This document shows positions 1 to 7,430 of a stretch of 64,000 nt of DNA, in pieces (position 1 is the first letter of the stretch; each line of letters opens with the position of its first letter). This DNA comes from G963665545 sp963665545. GTDB taxonomy: Bacteria; Pseudomonadota; Gammaproteobacteria; Xanthomonadales; SZUA-36. A program made the position numbers and the translations under genes. The notes beneath the pieces are model-generated. The model was not told where the DNA came from. It saw only the letters and a list, made by a program, of their open reading frames with translations, and did not search any database. The DNA lies in contig CAXXKZ010000013.1 in NCBI GenBank assembly GCA_963665545.2, forward strand, positions 372,001 through 436,000, written 5' to 3'.

Positions 1-714
1 GACACATTGGTGTTGATCGATCATCTTCGTAAACGTCTTGGTAAGGACAAGATCATCGTGCTCGGTCATTCCTGGGGCAGCATCCTGGGCCTTCATCTGG
101 CGAGGAAAAATCCCGAATTTCTGCATGCCTATGTTGGTACCGGTCAGGTAGTCAACGTGTGGGAAGCTGAAGGCGAGGGCTATCAATTCCTGCTGAAAGA
201 GGCAAAGCGCCGCGGTGATGAGGAAGGGCTCGCCGCCTTGGAGTCGATTGCGCCTTATCCGGATATCGAGAACCACCGCGACAAGATCGGGGTTCAACGC
301 CACTTCATGCAGAAATACGGGGCCAGCCTGAGAGGCATGGACTTTTTCGAGGAGTTCCAGAAAGCGTTCTTTGACTCGCCTCTCTATTCGGTATGCGACT
401 GGATGGGTTTCGTCAACACCAACTTCTCTCCCGATTACCCACATCGGCCTTTGACCATGGAGCTGATGGAGCCTGATTCTCCAAACGGCAATCTGGATCA
501 GTACGGCTACGAATTTGAGGTCCCGATGTTCTTTTTCCTCGGTGCGCTCGACTACCACACCCCGACCAACCTGGCGAAGGCGTATTTCGAGAAAATCAAG
601 GCGCCGTACAAGAAACTGGTGTTGTTCGAGGATTCGGCTCATGCCGCCACCAATCGTGAGAAGGACAAATTCGTCAAGGCGCTGGTTGATTATGTGCGCC
701 CCGTTGCACGATGA
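1..714 (+). CDS. Alpha/beta hydrolase, proline-iminopeptidase-like, 5' end outside window
   Basis: The open frame runs in from the left edge of the window, so the N-terminus is missing and about 237 residues are visible. The nucleophile elbow GHSWGS lies about 20 residues in. An acid candidate sits in FFLGALDYHTP and a histidine candidate in EDSAHAATN near the C-terminus, in the order expected for the serine hydrolase triad of the alpha/beta fold. The helical lid between strand and acid is Trp/Phe/Tyr-rich, as in S33-type prolyl aminopeptidase relatives. The substrate cannot be told from the sequence. The gene is followed after 17 bases by a decayed SDR remnant, so the original neighbourhood is disturbed. 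Confidence 0.75.
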   Translation, partial: DTLVLIDHLRKRLGKDKIIVLGHSWGSILGLHLARKNPEFLHAYVGTGQVVNVWEAEGEGYQFLLKEAKRRGDEEGLAALESIAPYPDIENHRDKIGVQRHFMQKYGASLRGMDFFEEFQKAFFDSPLYSVCDWMGFVNTNFSPDYPHRPLTMELMEPDSPNGNLDQYGYEFEVPMFFFLGALDYHTPTNLAKAYFEKIKAPYKKLVLFEDSAHAATNREKDKFVKALVDYVRPVAR

Positions 715-731
715 TTCCCTGAACGACAGGG

Positions 732-1007
732 ATGCAGGAGGGCGCTTGCGTACTCGTCTACGACATTGACGACGAGCCGGCCAAGGAAACAGGCAGCGCC
801 GTGGAGGCAGAGGATGGAAAAGCCACAGCCTGTGTCGGTGATGTCACCGCACCGGATTTTGGCGATCGATTTGTCAGCATGGCACTGGAGTGTTTTGGTG
901 GCGTCGACATCATTGTCAACAATGCCGCAGCCGGTTCTGTGTACATGCTGTGCATTCCGGAATCCAAATATGTCAGCGGACAGGTCATTGTGGGCGGTGG
1001 TGGGTAA
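732..1007 (+). pseudogene. Short-chain dehydrogenase remnant with internal deletion
   Basis: The 91-codon frame has pieces of a classical SDR. It shows GACVLVYDID (beta2 region), a DVT segment (adenine-ring contact), and GGVDIIVNNAA (the NNAG-type motif after beta4). It then jumps directly to SKYVSGQVIVGGGG, which resembles the extreme C-terminus of SDRs. Both the N-terminal cofactor motif (TGxxxGIG) and the whole catalytic Ser-Tyr-Lys segment are absent, so roughly 100-130 residues are missing between about 930 and 955 and the start is also lost. It cannot make an active dehydrogenase. The family assignment rests on motif order only. Confidence 0.7.
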
Positions 1008-1028
1008 CAGGAGCGAAACTCCTCGACA

Positions 1029-2312
1029 TCAGGGAAGCAGGAGGGCTTTATCGGTGTCTTTACGAACGGTGCTTGCCATCATGGCTGCAAACAGCAGCGC
1101 CAGGACATAAAAACTGCAAATCAGCAGTAAGGCATAGCGCAGCGAATCGGTACCGGCCGAGGCTGTTAAAAGGTCGCTGCACAATCCGACCAGTTGGGGA
1201 CCGACGTAAAATGCCCCGATGTTCATCACAATGCCTATGGCGGCCATCGCCCGCGCCCGCATCCGCATGCCGACCAACCCCTGGATCATGGCGAATTGAG
1301 CCCCCGTCCCGAGGCTGGCGGCAATGGTCCAGCCAGCAAGAAAAAGGAGTGCCTCTGATGGGCCGTCGGCCATCAATGCCATGACAGCGAAGGGTGCGCA
1401 GCAGAAATAGGTCAAACCCAGATACAGTGGTACATATCGCAGGCCGCTGTTGCGCAACCTGTCGGCGATAACCCCACCGCTAACCGACCCAACAGCCCCC
1501 ATAACGCCGATCACCAGGCCCAGTTTCAGACCGACCGCGGCGAGCGGCATTCCGTGCGAGCGAACAAAAAACGCGGGCAACCAGACCAGTAACGCGCCGT
1601 ATGGGACAGCAAACGCAGACAGGGCCAGCAGCAGTTTTCGCAAGCTCGCATTGATCCACAACTGCTTGAGGACTTCTACTACCGAGGCGGCACTAGGGGC
1701 TGCCTCGCGGTTTTCCGAAGACCCCCTGACGGGGTCGCGCGTGGTGAATACAAGAATTAGTGCGAGCGCCAATCCTGGTAGTCCGACCACGAAGAATGCA
1801 GCCCGCCAACCCAGAGTTGCGGCAATCCACCCGCCGATGGCCAGAGAGACCAGGGCGCCGATATTGGTGCCCAGGCCGTAGATGCCAATGGCGCTGGCGC
1901 GTTTTCGTGGCGGATATAGATCCGAAATGATGGACAGGGAAATGGGACTGCCCCCGGATTCACCGGCGCCCACTGAAAGCCTCAATAACAGCAGTTGTAC
2001 AAAATTGGCGGCCAAACCACACATTGCTGTCAGTCCGCTCCAGGCGCCCAGGCACAAGGCCAGCAGGTTGCGGCGGCTATGGCGGTCGGCCAGTGCGGCC
2101 AGAGGCAGTCCGATGACGAGATAAGCAAGAGTAAAAATGCCGCTGAGCAACCCCATCTGGGCGTCGTTCAGCAGGAATTCCGCCTTGATTGGCTCAATCA
2201 GTATGCCCAGAATCTGGCGATCAATCTGGTTGAAAGCATAGCCCGCCGTCAGCAGGACCAGAAAATAGGCCGGTCGTGTCACCGAACCAGGGATGGCAGA
2301 ACTTTGGTTCAC
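1029..2312 (-). CDS. MFS transporter, Spinster-like
   Basis: The 427-residue protein has the hydrophobicity pattern of a 12-helix major facilitator. The N-terminal half begins with an NQIDRQILGI segment, the loop 2-3 motif appears as GLPLAALADRHSRR, and GAGESGGSPISLSIISDLYP matches the helix 4-5 signature usual in bacterial Spinster-type MFS proteins. A cytoplasmic loop around residues 195-215 separates the two halves. Such proteins often sit beside acyl-CoA or aromatic/steroid catabolic genes. Here the gene follows an acyl-CoA dehydrogenase by 12 bases on the same strand, so the two are probably cotranscribed and the substrate may be an organic acid. That last step is inference. Confidence 0.8.
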   Translation of the reverse strand: MNQSSAIPGSVTRPAYFLVLLTAGYAFNQIDRQILGILIEPIKAEFLLNDAQMGLLSGIFTLAYLVIGLPLAALADRHSRRNLLALCLGAWSGLTAMCGLAANFVQLLLLRLSVGAGESGGSPISLSIISDLYPPRKRASAIGIYGLGTNIGALVSLAIGGWIAATLGWRAAFFVVGLPGLALALILVFTTRDPVRGSSENREAAPSAASVVEVLKQLWINASLRKLLLALSAFAVPYGALLVWLPAFFVRSHGMPLAAVGLKLGLVIGVMGAVGSVSGGVIADRLRNSGLRYVPLYLGLTYFCCAPFAVMALMADGPSEALLFLAGWTIAASLGTGAQFAMIQGLVGMRMRARAMAAIGIVMNIGAFYVGPQLVGLCSDLLTASAGTDSLRYALLLICSFYVLALLFAAMMASTVRKDTDKALLLP

Positions 2313-2324
2313 ATCCTGTCGACC

Positions 2325-3503
2325 TCAGTACGAGCGTGGCAGACCCAGCACGTGCTGGGACAGATAGGCCAGAATCAGGTTGGTGGAAACCGGTGCCGTT
2401 CTGAATAAGCGGCACTCACGCCATTTGCGCTCGATGTCGTATTCCCTCGCGAAAGCAAAACCGCCAAAAGTCTGCATGGTGTCATCCGCGGCCCGCCAGG
2501 TGGCCTCCGATGCCAGCAGTTTGGCCATATTGGCCTCCGGTCCACACTTTTCTCCGGCATCGAAGAGGGCGGCAGCCTTGCGTGTCATCAGGTCGGCGGC
2601 CTCGAGATCGGCGTAGGCCCGTGCCAGTGGAAACTGCACGCCCTGATTCTGTCCGATCGGCCGGCCGAATACCACGCGTTCGTTGGCGTACTGCGTGGCC
2701 TTTTTCAAGAACCAGCGACCGTCGCCGATGGCTTCCGCCGCGATGAGAATACGCTCGGCATTCAGTCCGTCGAGCAGGTAGTGAAAGCCCATGCCTTCTT
2801 CACCGATTAGGTTTTCAACCGGCACAAGCAAGTCGCTGAAAAACAGCTCCGTCGTATTGTGGTTGATCATCGCGTCGATTTTCTGGATGTCGACGCCCCT
2901 GCCGATGCTTTTTTTCAGATCCACCATAAACACAGACAATCCCTCGGTCTTGCGTTTGACCTGATCTGCCGGCGTCGTGCGCGCCAGCAGTAGCAGCAAG
3001 TCCGAATAGAGCGCGCGCGAGGTCCAGACCTTTTGACCATTGATCACGTATTGGTCCCCCCGGCGCTCGGCGAAGGTCTTGACCTGGGTTGTGTCGGAGC
3101 CGGTGGTGGGTTCGGTAATGCCAAAGGCCTGAAGGCTTAAGTTGCCGCTGGCAATTTCTGGTAGGTAACGTTGCTTCTGGGATTCCGAGCCATGGCGCAG
3201 CAGTGTACCCATGATATACATCTGGGCATGGCCCTGGCTGGCGGTGCAGCCGGAGGCATTGATTTCCTCCACGATGACCGCCGCCGCGCGAAGGGGAAGC
3301 CCCGAGCCTCCATATTCTGTTGGAATCAGTGCCGACAGAAATCCAGCTTCAGTCAAGTCGTTAATGAATTCGGCAGGATACTGATCGTTGCGGTCGAGGT
3401 TTCGCCAGTACTCTCCGGGATAAGCGTCGCACAGTCGTCGCACCGCCTCGCGGATTTCTACGTAGTCTTCACCAAGCGTTATTTGAATCGATTGGTCAGG
3501 CAA
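2325..3503 (-). CDS. Acyl-CoA dehydrogenase family protein
   Basis: The 392-residue protein has the full ACAD architecture: N-terminal helices, a middle beta domain with FGITEPTTGSDTTQVKT (FAD/substrate contact, about residues 127-143) and NGQKVWTSRA (about 155-164), and a C-terminal helical domain with FGRPIGQNQG. The canonical C-terminal catalytic Glu of the medium-chain enzymes (YEGT motif) is replaced by an APVS segment. Instead a Glu is found at residue 250 in GLNAER, the place where isovaleryl- and long-chain enzymes carry their catalytic base. The enzyme should oxidise an acyl-CoA to the enoyl-CoA and pass electrons to ETF. Its upstream region is shared with the divergent gene at 3616 and holds a palindrome. 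Confidence 0.88.
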   Translation of the reverse strand: MPDQSIQITLGEDYVEIREAVRRLCDAYPGEYWRNLDRNDQYPAEFINDLTEAGFLSALIPTEYGGSGLPLRAAAVIVEEINASGCTASQGHAQMYIMGTLLRHGSESQKQRYLPEIASGNLSLQAFGITEPTTGSDTTQVKTFAERRGDQYVINGQKVWTSRALYSDLLLLLARTTPADQVKRKTEGLSVFMVDLKKSIGRGVDIQKIDAMINHNTTELFFSDLLVPVENLIGEEGMGFHYLLDGLNAERILIAAEAIGDGRWFLKKATQYANERVVFGRPIGQNQGVQFPLARAYADLEAADLMTRKAAALFDAGEKCGPEANMAKLLASEATWRAADDTMQTFGGFAFAREYDIERKWRECRLFRTAPVSTNLILAYLSQHVLGLPRSY

Positions 3504-3579
3504 TTCGCATCCTCCATTTGACGAAAAAGAGTTCCGGGCGCGGCCGCATCAGGTATACGGTGGTCGCGCCAAAAAGTCA

Positions 3580-3593
3580 ATGAAACGTTTCAT
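3580..3593. promoter_or_regulatory. Perfect 14-bp palindrome, candidate LacI-family operator
   Basis: ATGAAACGTTTCAT reads the same on both strands and has the central CpG with AAACGTTT core typical of LacI/PurR-family operators. It lies between the divergent acyl-CoA dehydrogenase gene (start at 3503) and the D-threonine-aldolase-like gene. A LacI-type repressor is encoded 1.2 kb downstream in the same operon. Binding by that repressor is inferred, not shown. Confidence 0.6.
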
Positions 3594-3615
3594 CAACTCA
3601 GTTAGACTGACATTG

Positions 3616-4752
3616 ATGATGGATACAAAGTCAAAGATGTCATTGCCCCATGCTGGATTGCCGATCGAAGAGGTCGATACGCCGGCCCTGGTGATTTCAA
3701 TGGATGCCCTCGAGCACAATCTGGATTGCATGGCCCGGTTTTGCCGCCAGGCGCGAGTGCGCTTGAGGCCACACGCGAAAACGCACAAGAGCCTGGCAAT
3801 CGCCCGTATGCAGATCGAACGGGGGGCAGAAGGTATTTATGTTCAAAAGGTCAGCGAGGCGGAAGTTTTTGCCAACGGTGGGATTGAAGACATTCTAATC
3901 ACTAATGAAATTGTCAGTCCGGCGAAAATCAGTCGAATGGTCAGATTGGTGGACACCTGTCGGCTGACGGTTTGTGTCGATCACCCGGAAAATGTCGCCT
4001 TATTGTCACAGATCGCTTCCGGCTCAGGCCTTGCGCTTGAAGTGCTGGTCGAAATCAATGTTGCCCGGTGGCGCTGTGGCATTGCGCCGGGACGCCCCGC
4101 TGCCGACCTGGCCATGGCGGTGGCCGATTCACCCGGGCTCAAGATGCGAGGCATCCAGGCTTACAATGGCGCAATGCAGCACTTGCGGTCCTTCAAAGAC
4201 AGGCAATCTGCCGCCGCTGATACCATCGCCAAAGTGGAAGCCACACTGGAGGAATTGGACAAGCACAGTTTGCCCTGTGAATTGATAACCGGAGCGGGCA
4301 GCGGCACCTATCAATTTGAAGCGGGCAGTGGGGTCTATAACGAGATTCAGCCCGGCTCGTATATTTTCATGGATGCCGATTATGGGCAAAACCTGGATGC
4401 ACAGGGTCAGCGGGATTCCGGGTTTCGGCAGAGTCTGTTCGTCCACGCTCAGGTAATAAGCCTGCAAAACGAAGGTGTAGTGGTCGTCGATGCCGGTGTG
4501 AAATCCCTGAGTAATGACAAGAGCATGCCCCAATTGCTGAATTGTGATGACGGAGCGCTGCTGCGAATGTCCGATGAACACGGCATTGTCGATCTGAGCG
4601 AATCAGGGCTTCAGGTTGCCCTGGGTGACCGGCTCCATTTTGTACCTGGCCATTGCGACCCCACGGTCAACCTGCATGACCACTATGTCTGTGAAAGAGG
4701 CGGTCGGATCGAAGCGGCTTGGCCCGTGGATGCGCGTGGCGCAATATTCTGA
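3616..4752 (+). CDS. D-threonine aldolase / D-serine dehydratase-like PLP protein (DSD1 family)
   Basis: The N-terminal alanine-racemase fold has VDTPALVISMDALEHN, then RPHAKTHKS, which holds the PLP lysine. The phosphate-binding region is GAGSGTYQFEAGSG. The C-terminal DSD1-like domain ends with VPGHCDPTVNLHDHY, the His/Cys metal site shared by D-threonine aldolase and eukaryotic-type D-serine dehydratase. The frame is open from 3580, but that ATG lies inside the palindrome at 3580-3593, so the tandem ATGs at 3616/3619 (or 3637) are more likely starts. The expected reaction is cleavage or dehydration of a D-beta-hydroxy-amino acid. The LacI gene follows after 23 bases, which suggests a substrate-induced operon. 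Confidence 0.82.
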   Translation: MMDTKSKMSLPHAGLPIEEVDTPALVISMDALEHNLDCMARFCRQARVRLRPHAKTHKSLAIARMQIERGAEGIYVQKVSEAEVFANGGIEDILITNEIVSPAKISRMVRLVDTCRLTVCVDHPENVALLSQIASGSGLALEVLVEINVARWRCGIAPGRPAADLAMAVADSPGLKMRGIQAYNGAMQHLRSFKDRQSAAADTIAKVEATLEELDKHSLPCELITGAGSGTYQFEAGSGVYNEIQPGSYIFMDADYGQNLDAQGQRDSGFRQSLFVHAQVISLQNEGVVVVDAGVKSLSNDKSMPQLLNCDDGALLRMSDEHGIVDLSESGLQVALGDRLHFVPGHCDPTVNLHDHYVCERGGRIEAAWPVDARGAIF

Positions 4753-4775
4753 CTTCCGGGTAGGATAAGGAATGC

Positions 4776-5798
4776 ATGACCTCTAAAGCCACAATCAGGG
4801 ATGTCGCCAAAGCTGCGGGAGTGGCTTTGGGTACTGCTTCCCGGGTCATCAATAAAGCAGAGAATGTCGCGCCGGAAATTCGACAACGGGTGCAGGCGGC
4901 AATAGATGCGCTGGGTTACCAGCCCGACGTGCTGGCGCAGAGCATGCGGAGGGGCGAGACCCGGACAATTGGCATCATCATTCGGGATATTACCCTGCCG
5001 GCATTTGCGGCCTTTGTGCAGTCCGCCCAAGAGGAACTTGAAGCACAGAACTACGTTTTGATGCTGACTTGTTCGGAAGACCGGCCGGAACGGGAATTGT
5101 CTTTGCTAAACCTGTTGGCACAGCGGCGTGTGGACGGACTGATCATGACCGGTTGTTCGGAGTCGGACTCCAAATTACTCGAAGCGCGCGGCCAAATCGG
5201 TGTGCCCATTGTGATGCTGGACCGGGTAGCACACGACAGCTCAGACTCAATGCTGATGGCTCATGCCGACGGAATGCAGAAGGCGGTTGAGCTGCTGATC
5301 GACCTTGGACACCGCAGAATTGCGCTCATTACGGGCAGCAATGAGGTCCACTCCGGCCGTGATCGAGTGGTAGGTTACCGCCGGGCATACCGGAACAAAG
5401 CTTTGACTGTGGACAACAGTCTGGTGCGCGCGCGGGATTTCAGAGGTGAATCCGGCTACAGGGAGATGACAGAGCTGCTGGCCACCGACGCGCCACCAAC
5501 CGGCGTAGTTGCCGGAGGTATAGCCATGTTACCGGGCGTTGTGCGCGCGATCCGCGAAGCAGGACTGTCGATTCCCGAGGATATTTCGGTCATTGGTGGT
5601 GGGGACTCCGACCTCGCTAGGCTGGCGACGCCGCCGGTGACAGTTATCCGCTGGGACTACGCGGAAGTCGGGCGCGCGGCGGCGAAGATACTGATCGATC
5701 GAATCACTGGCAGTGATGACTCGGCTCCCCGGCAATTGCTATTCCCAACCGAATTGGTGGTGCGCCAGTCCTGTGCCAGACCCAAGCTGCAAGCATAA
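4776..5798 (+). CDS. LacI-family transcriptional regulator
   Basis: The 340-residue protein starts with a LacI helix-turn-helix at residues 4-25 (ATIRDVAKAAGVALGTASRV) and the hinge helix region up to about residue 60. A periplasmic-binding-protein-like effector domain follows, beginning IGIIIRDITLPAF. The closing segment DSAPRQLLFPTELVVRQSC is typical for the family. An AGGATAAGG sequence precedes the ATG. It is cotranscribed with the D-threonine-aldolase-like gene and is the natural candidate to bind the palindrome at 3580-3593. The effector is unknown. The DNA immediately after its stop is a truncated TonB receptor, so its original regulon may have been larger. Confidence 0.9.
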   Translation: MTSKATIRDVAKAAGVALGTASRVINKAENVAPEIRQRVQAAIDALGYQPDVLAQSMRRGETRTIGIIIRDITLPAFAAFVQSAQEELEAQNYVLMLTCSEDRPERELSLLNLLAQRRVDGLIMTGCSESDSKLLEARGQIGVPIVMLDRVAHDSSDSMLMAHADGMQKAVELLIDLGHRRIALITGSNEVHSGRDRVVGYRRAYRNKALTVDNSLVRARDFRGESGYREMTELLATDAPPTGVVAGGIAMLPGVVRAIREAGLSIPEDISVIGGGDSDLARLATPPVTVIRWDYAEVGRAAAKILIDRITGSDDSAPRQLLFPTELVVRQSCARPKLQA

Positions 5799-5806
5799 AT
5801 GCAATC

Positions 5807-7288
5807 TTGACGCCTACAGACGCACTGAGAATAACCCCGAGCATTTACTACCAGTCGATCAAAGTCGATCATGAACCGCAGTTTGAGCCGGACACCGGTG
5901 ACCTGCAGTTCTTCGACAGACGCGTGGAACAGAAACAGGAAAACAAATTTACGCTGGTAAACCTGGATATCCAGTATGATTTCGCCAACGACATCACGCT
6001 GTTTTCATCCCTGGCATGGTTTGATACCAGCATTGAAACCGTTGATGATTTTGGCAAGTTCCTGACCCGGTTTGGACTGCCACCAGACCACTTTCAGCGC
6101 GGTTTGCAGGATATCTCAACTGAGCGCTTCACCTGGGAGACACGGTTGTCCGGCTCGTTCGGAGAAAACTTCGATTGGATAGTGGGCGTCTTCTACATGG
6201 ACGAAGACAGGCTTTTCCTGCAGCACGTGCCCAATGACGGCTTGCAGTGGTGTACGGTCGCCCTTTGCGGTGCCGACCTGGGACCGGACGACAGCCTGTT
6301 CACCGGTGTGCAAACCAACAATGATGAGCGCCTCGCAATTTTCGGCGAAGTGACCTGGACGATTAACGAGTATTGGGATGTCACCGGTGGCTTACGCTGG
6401 TTCGACAATGAGCAGGACCAGTTGGCGGACTTCTACGGATTTTTCAACGGTGGCCCCTCGGTGACTTTTGGCGAATCCTCCGAATCCGATGTATCGCCCA
6501 AGCTGCAGGTGGCGTATCGGCCCAACGGAGACCACATGATCTACGGCTTGGTCGCCAAGGGTTTCCGCCCGGGTGGGCCGACCAACCTGGTGCCGGCCGC
6601 TGCCTGTCAAGCAGACCTGGATGCGCTGGGGCTGGGTGCGCCGCTGGCTCAGTTTGACGCGGACACACTGTGGAATTATGAAGCGGGCTACAAGGGCACA
6701 CTTGCCCAGGGACGAGCCACGCTGAATGCCGCGGTCTTTTTCATGGACTGGACCGACGTGCAATAGGCGGTGCGACTCAATTGTGGGTTTGGCTTCGTGG
6801 GTAATGTCGGTGCGGCCGAGAGCAAGGGCGCCGAACTCGAGTTTACAATGGCGATGACCGACAATTTTACGCTGATTGCCAGCGGTGGCTACACGGATGC
6901 AACCTTCACCGAAACGAGTCAGGAAGTCGGCGTGACGGCGGGAGACAGGATTGGCAATGTTGCGAAATTCAACGGCGCCCTGTCAGGACAGTATCAGTGG
7001 ACCGTCAACGACTCTTTCGATGCTTATGTCTTCGCTTCGATTGTGCACACCAGCAACAAACTCGACCCGCAGTCCCAGGGCATACCGACGCTGCCGGGCT
7101 ACACCACCTATGACCTGCGGTTTGGCGTTCAAAAGGACAGTTGGGAAGTCGTTTTTTGGGGCAAAAACCTGAGTGACGAACGTGGCTTGCTGACCTATAC
7201 CATCAACATGCCGACAGGCTTGGATTATGTTAATGTGATTCGATCACGCGAATTCGGCGTCACATTCAGGTATTTCGGAAGCAACTAG
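5807..7288 (+). pseudogene. TonB-dependent receptor, 5'-truncated with in-frame TAG
   Basis: The visible protein is only the C-terminal beta-barrel of a TonB-dependent receptor. It shows repeated alternating aromatic strands, for example FTLVNLDIQYDFANDITLFS, a WNYEAGYKG strand, AAESKGAELEF, and a last strand ending in FRYF. The signal peptide, TonB box and plug domain (several hundred residues) are absent, since the frame begins nine bases after the LacI stop. A TAG at 6764-6766 interrupts the barrel in the same frame and the homology continues directly after it (TDVQ stop AVRLNCGF). Two independent lesions make this a clear pseudogene. A strong terminator follows at 7333. Confidence 0.88.
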
Positions 7289-7332
7289 CCGACAGCAGTC
7301 CCGGCGTCAAACCGGGCTAGTTCAGTACCAGT

Positions 7333-7365
7333 GGGCGCCTCTTTGCGGAGGCGCCCGTTTTTTTT
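7333..7365 (+). terminator. Rho-independent terminator
   Basis: A perfect 9-bp GC-rich stem (GGGCGCCTC at 7333-7341 pairing with GAGGCGCCC at 7348-7356) with a 6-nt loop is followed by G and eight T residues at 7358-7365. It ends transcription of the region that held the TonB receptor. Confidence 0.93.
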
Positions 7366-7430
7366 AGCCGGGGAGTGCGCCGGGATCCATATTGCGCCCC
7401 TGGTGCTGCCAATCTTGAAGGAGAAGTACC

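Noticed and set aside
727..741. Fifteen bases (CAGGGATGCAGGAGG) shared with the 77-bp repeat at the start of the SDR remnant.
   Set aside because: The match does not extend on either side and may be chance, so no repeat copy is claimed there.
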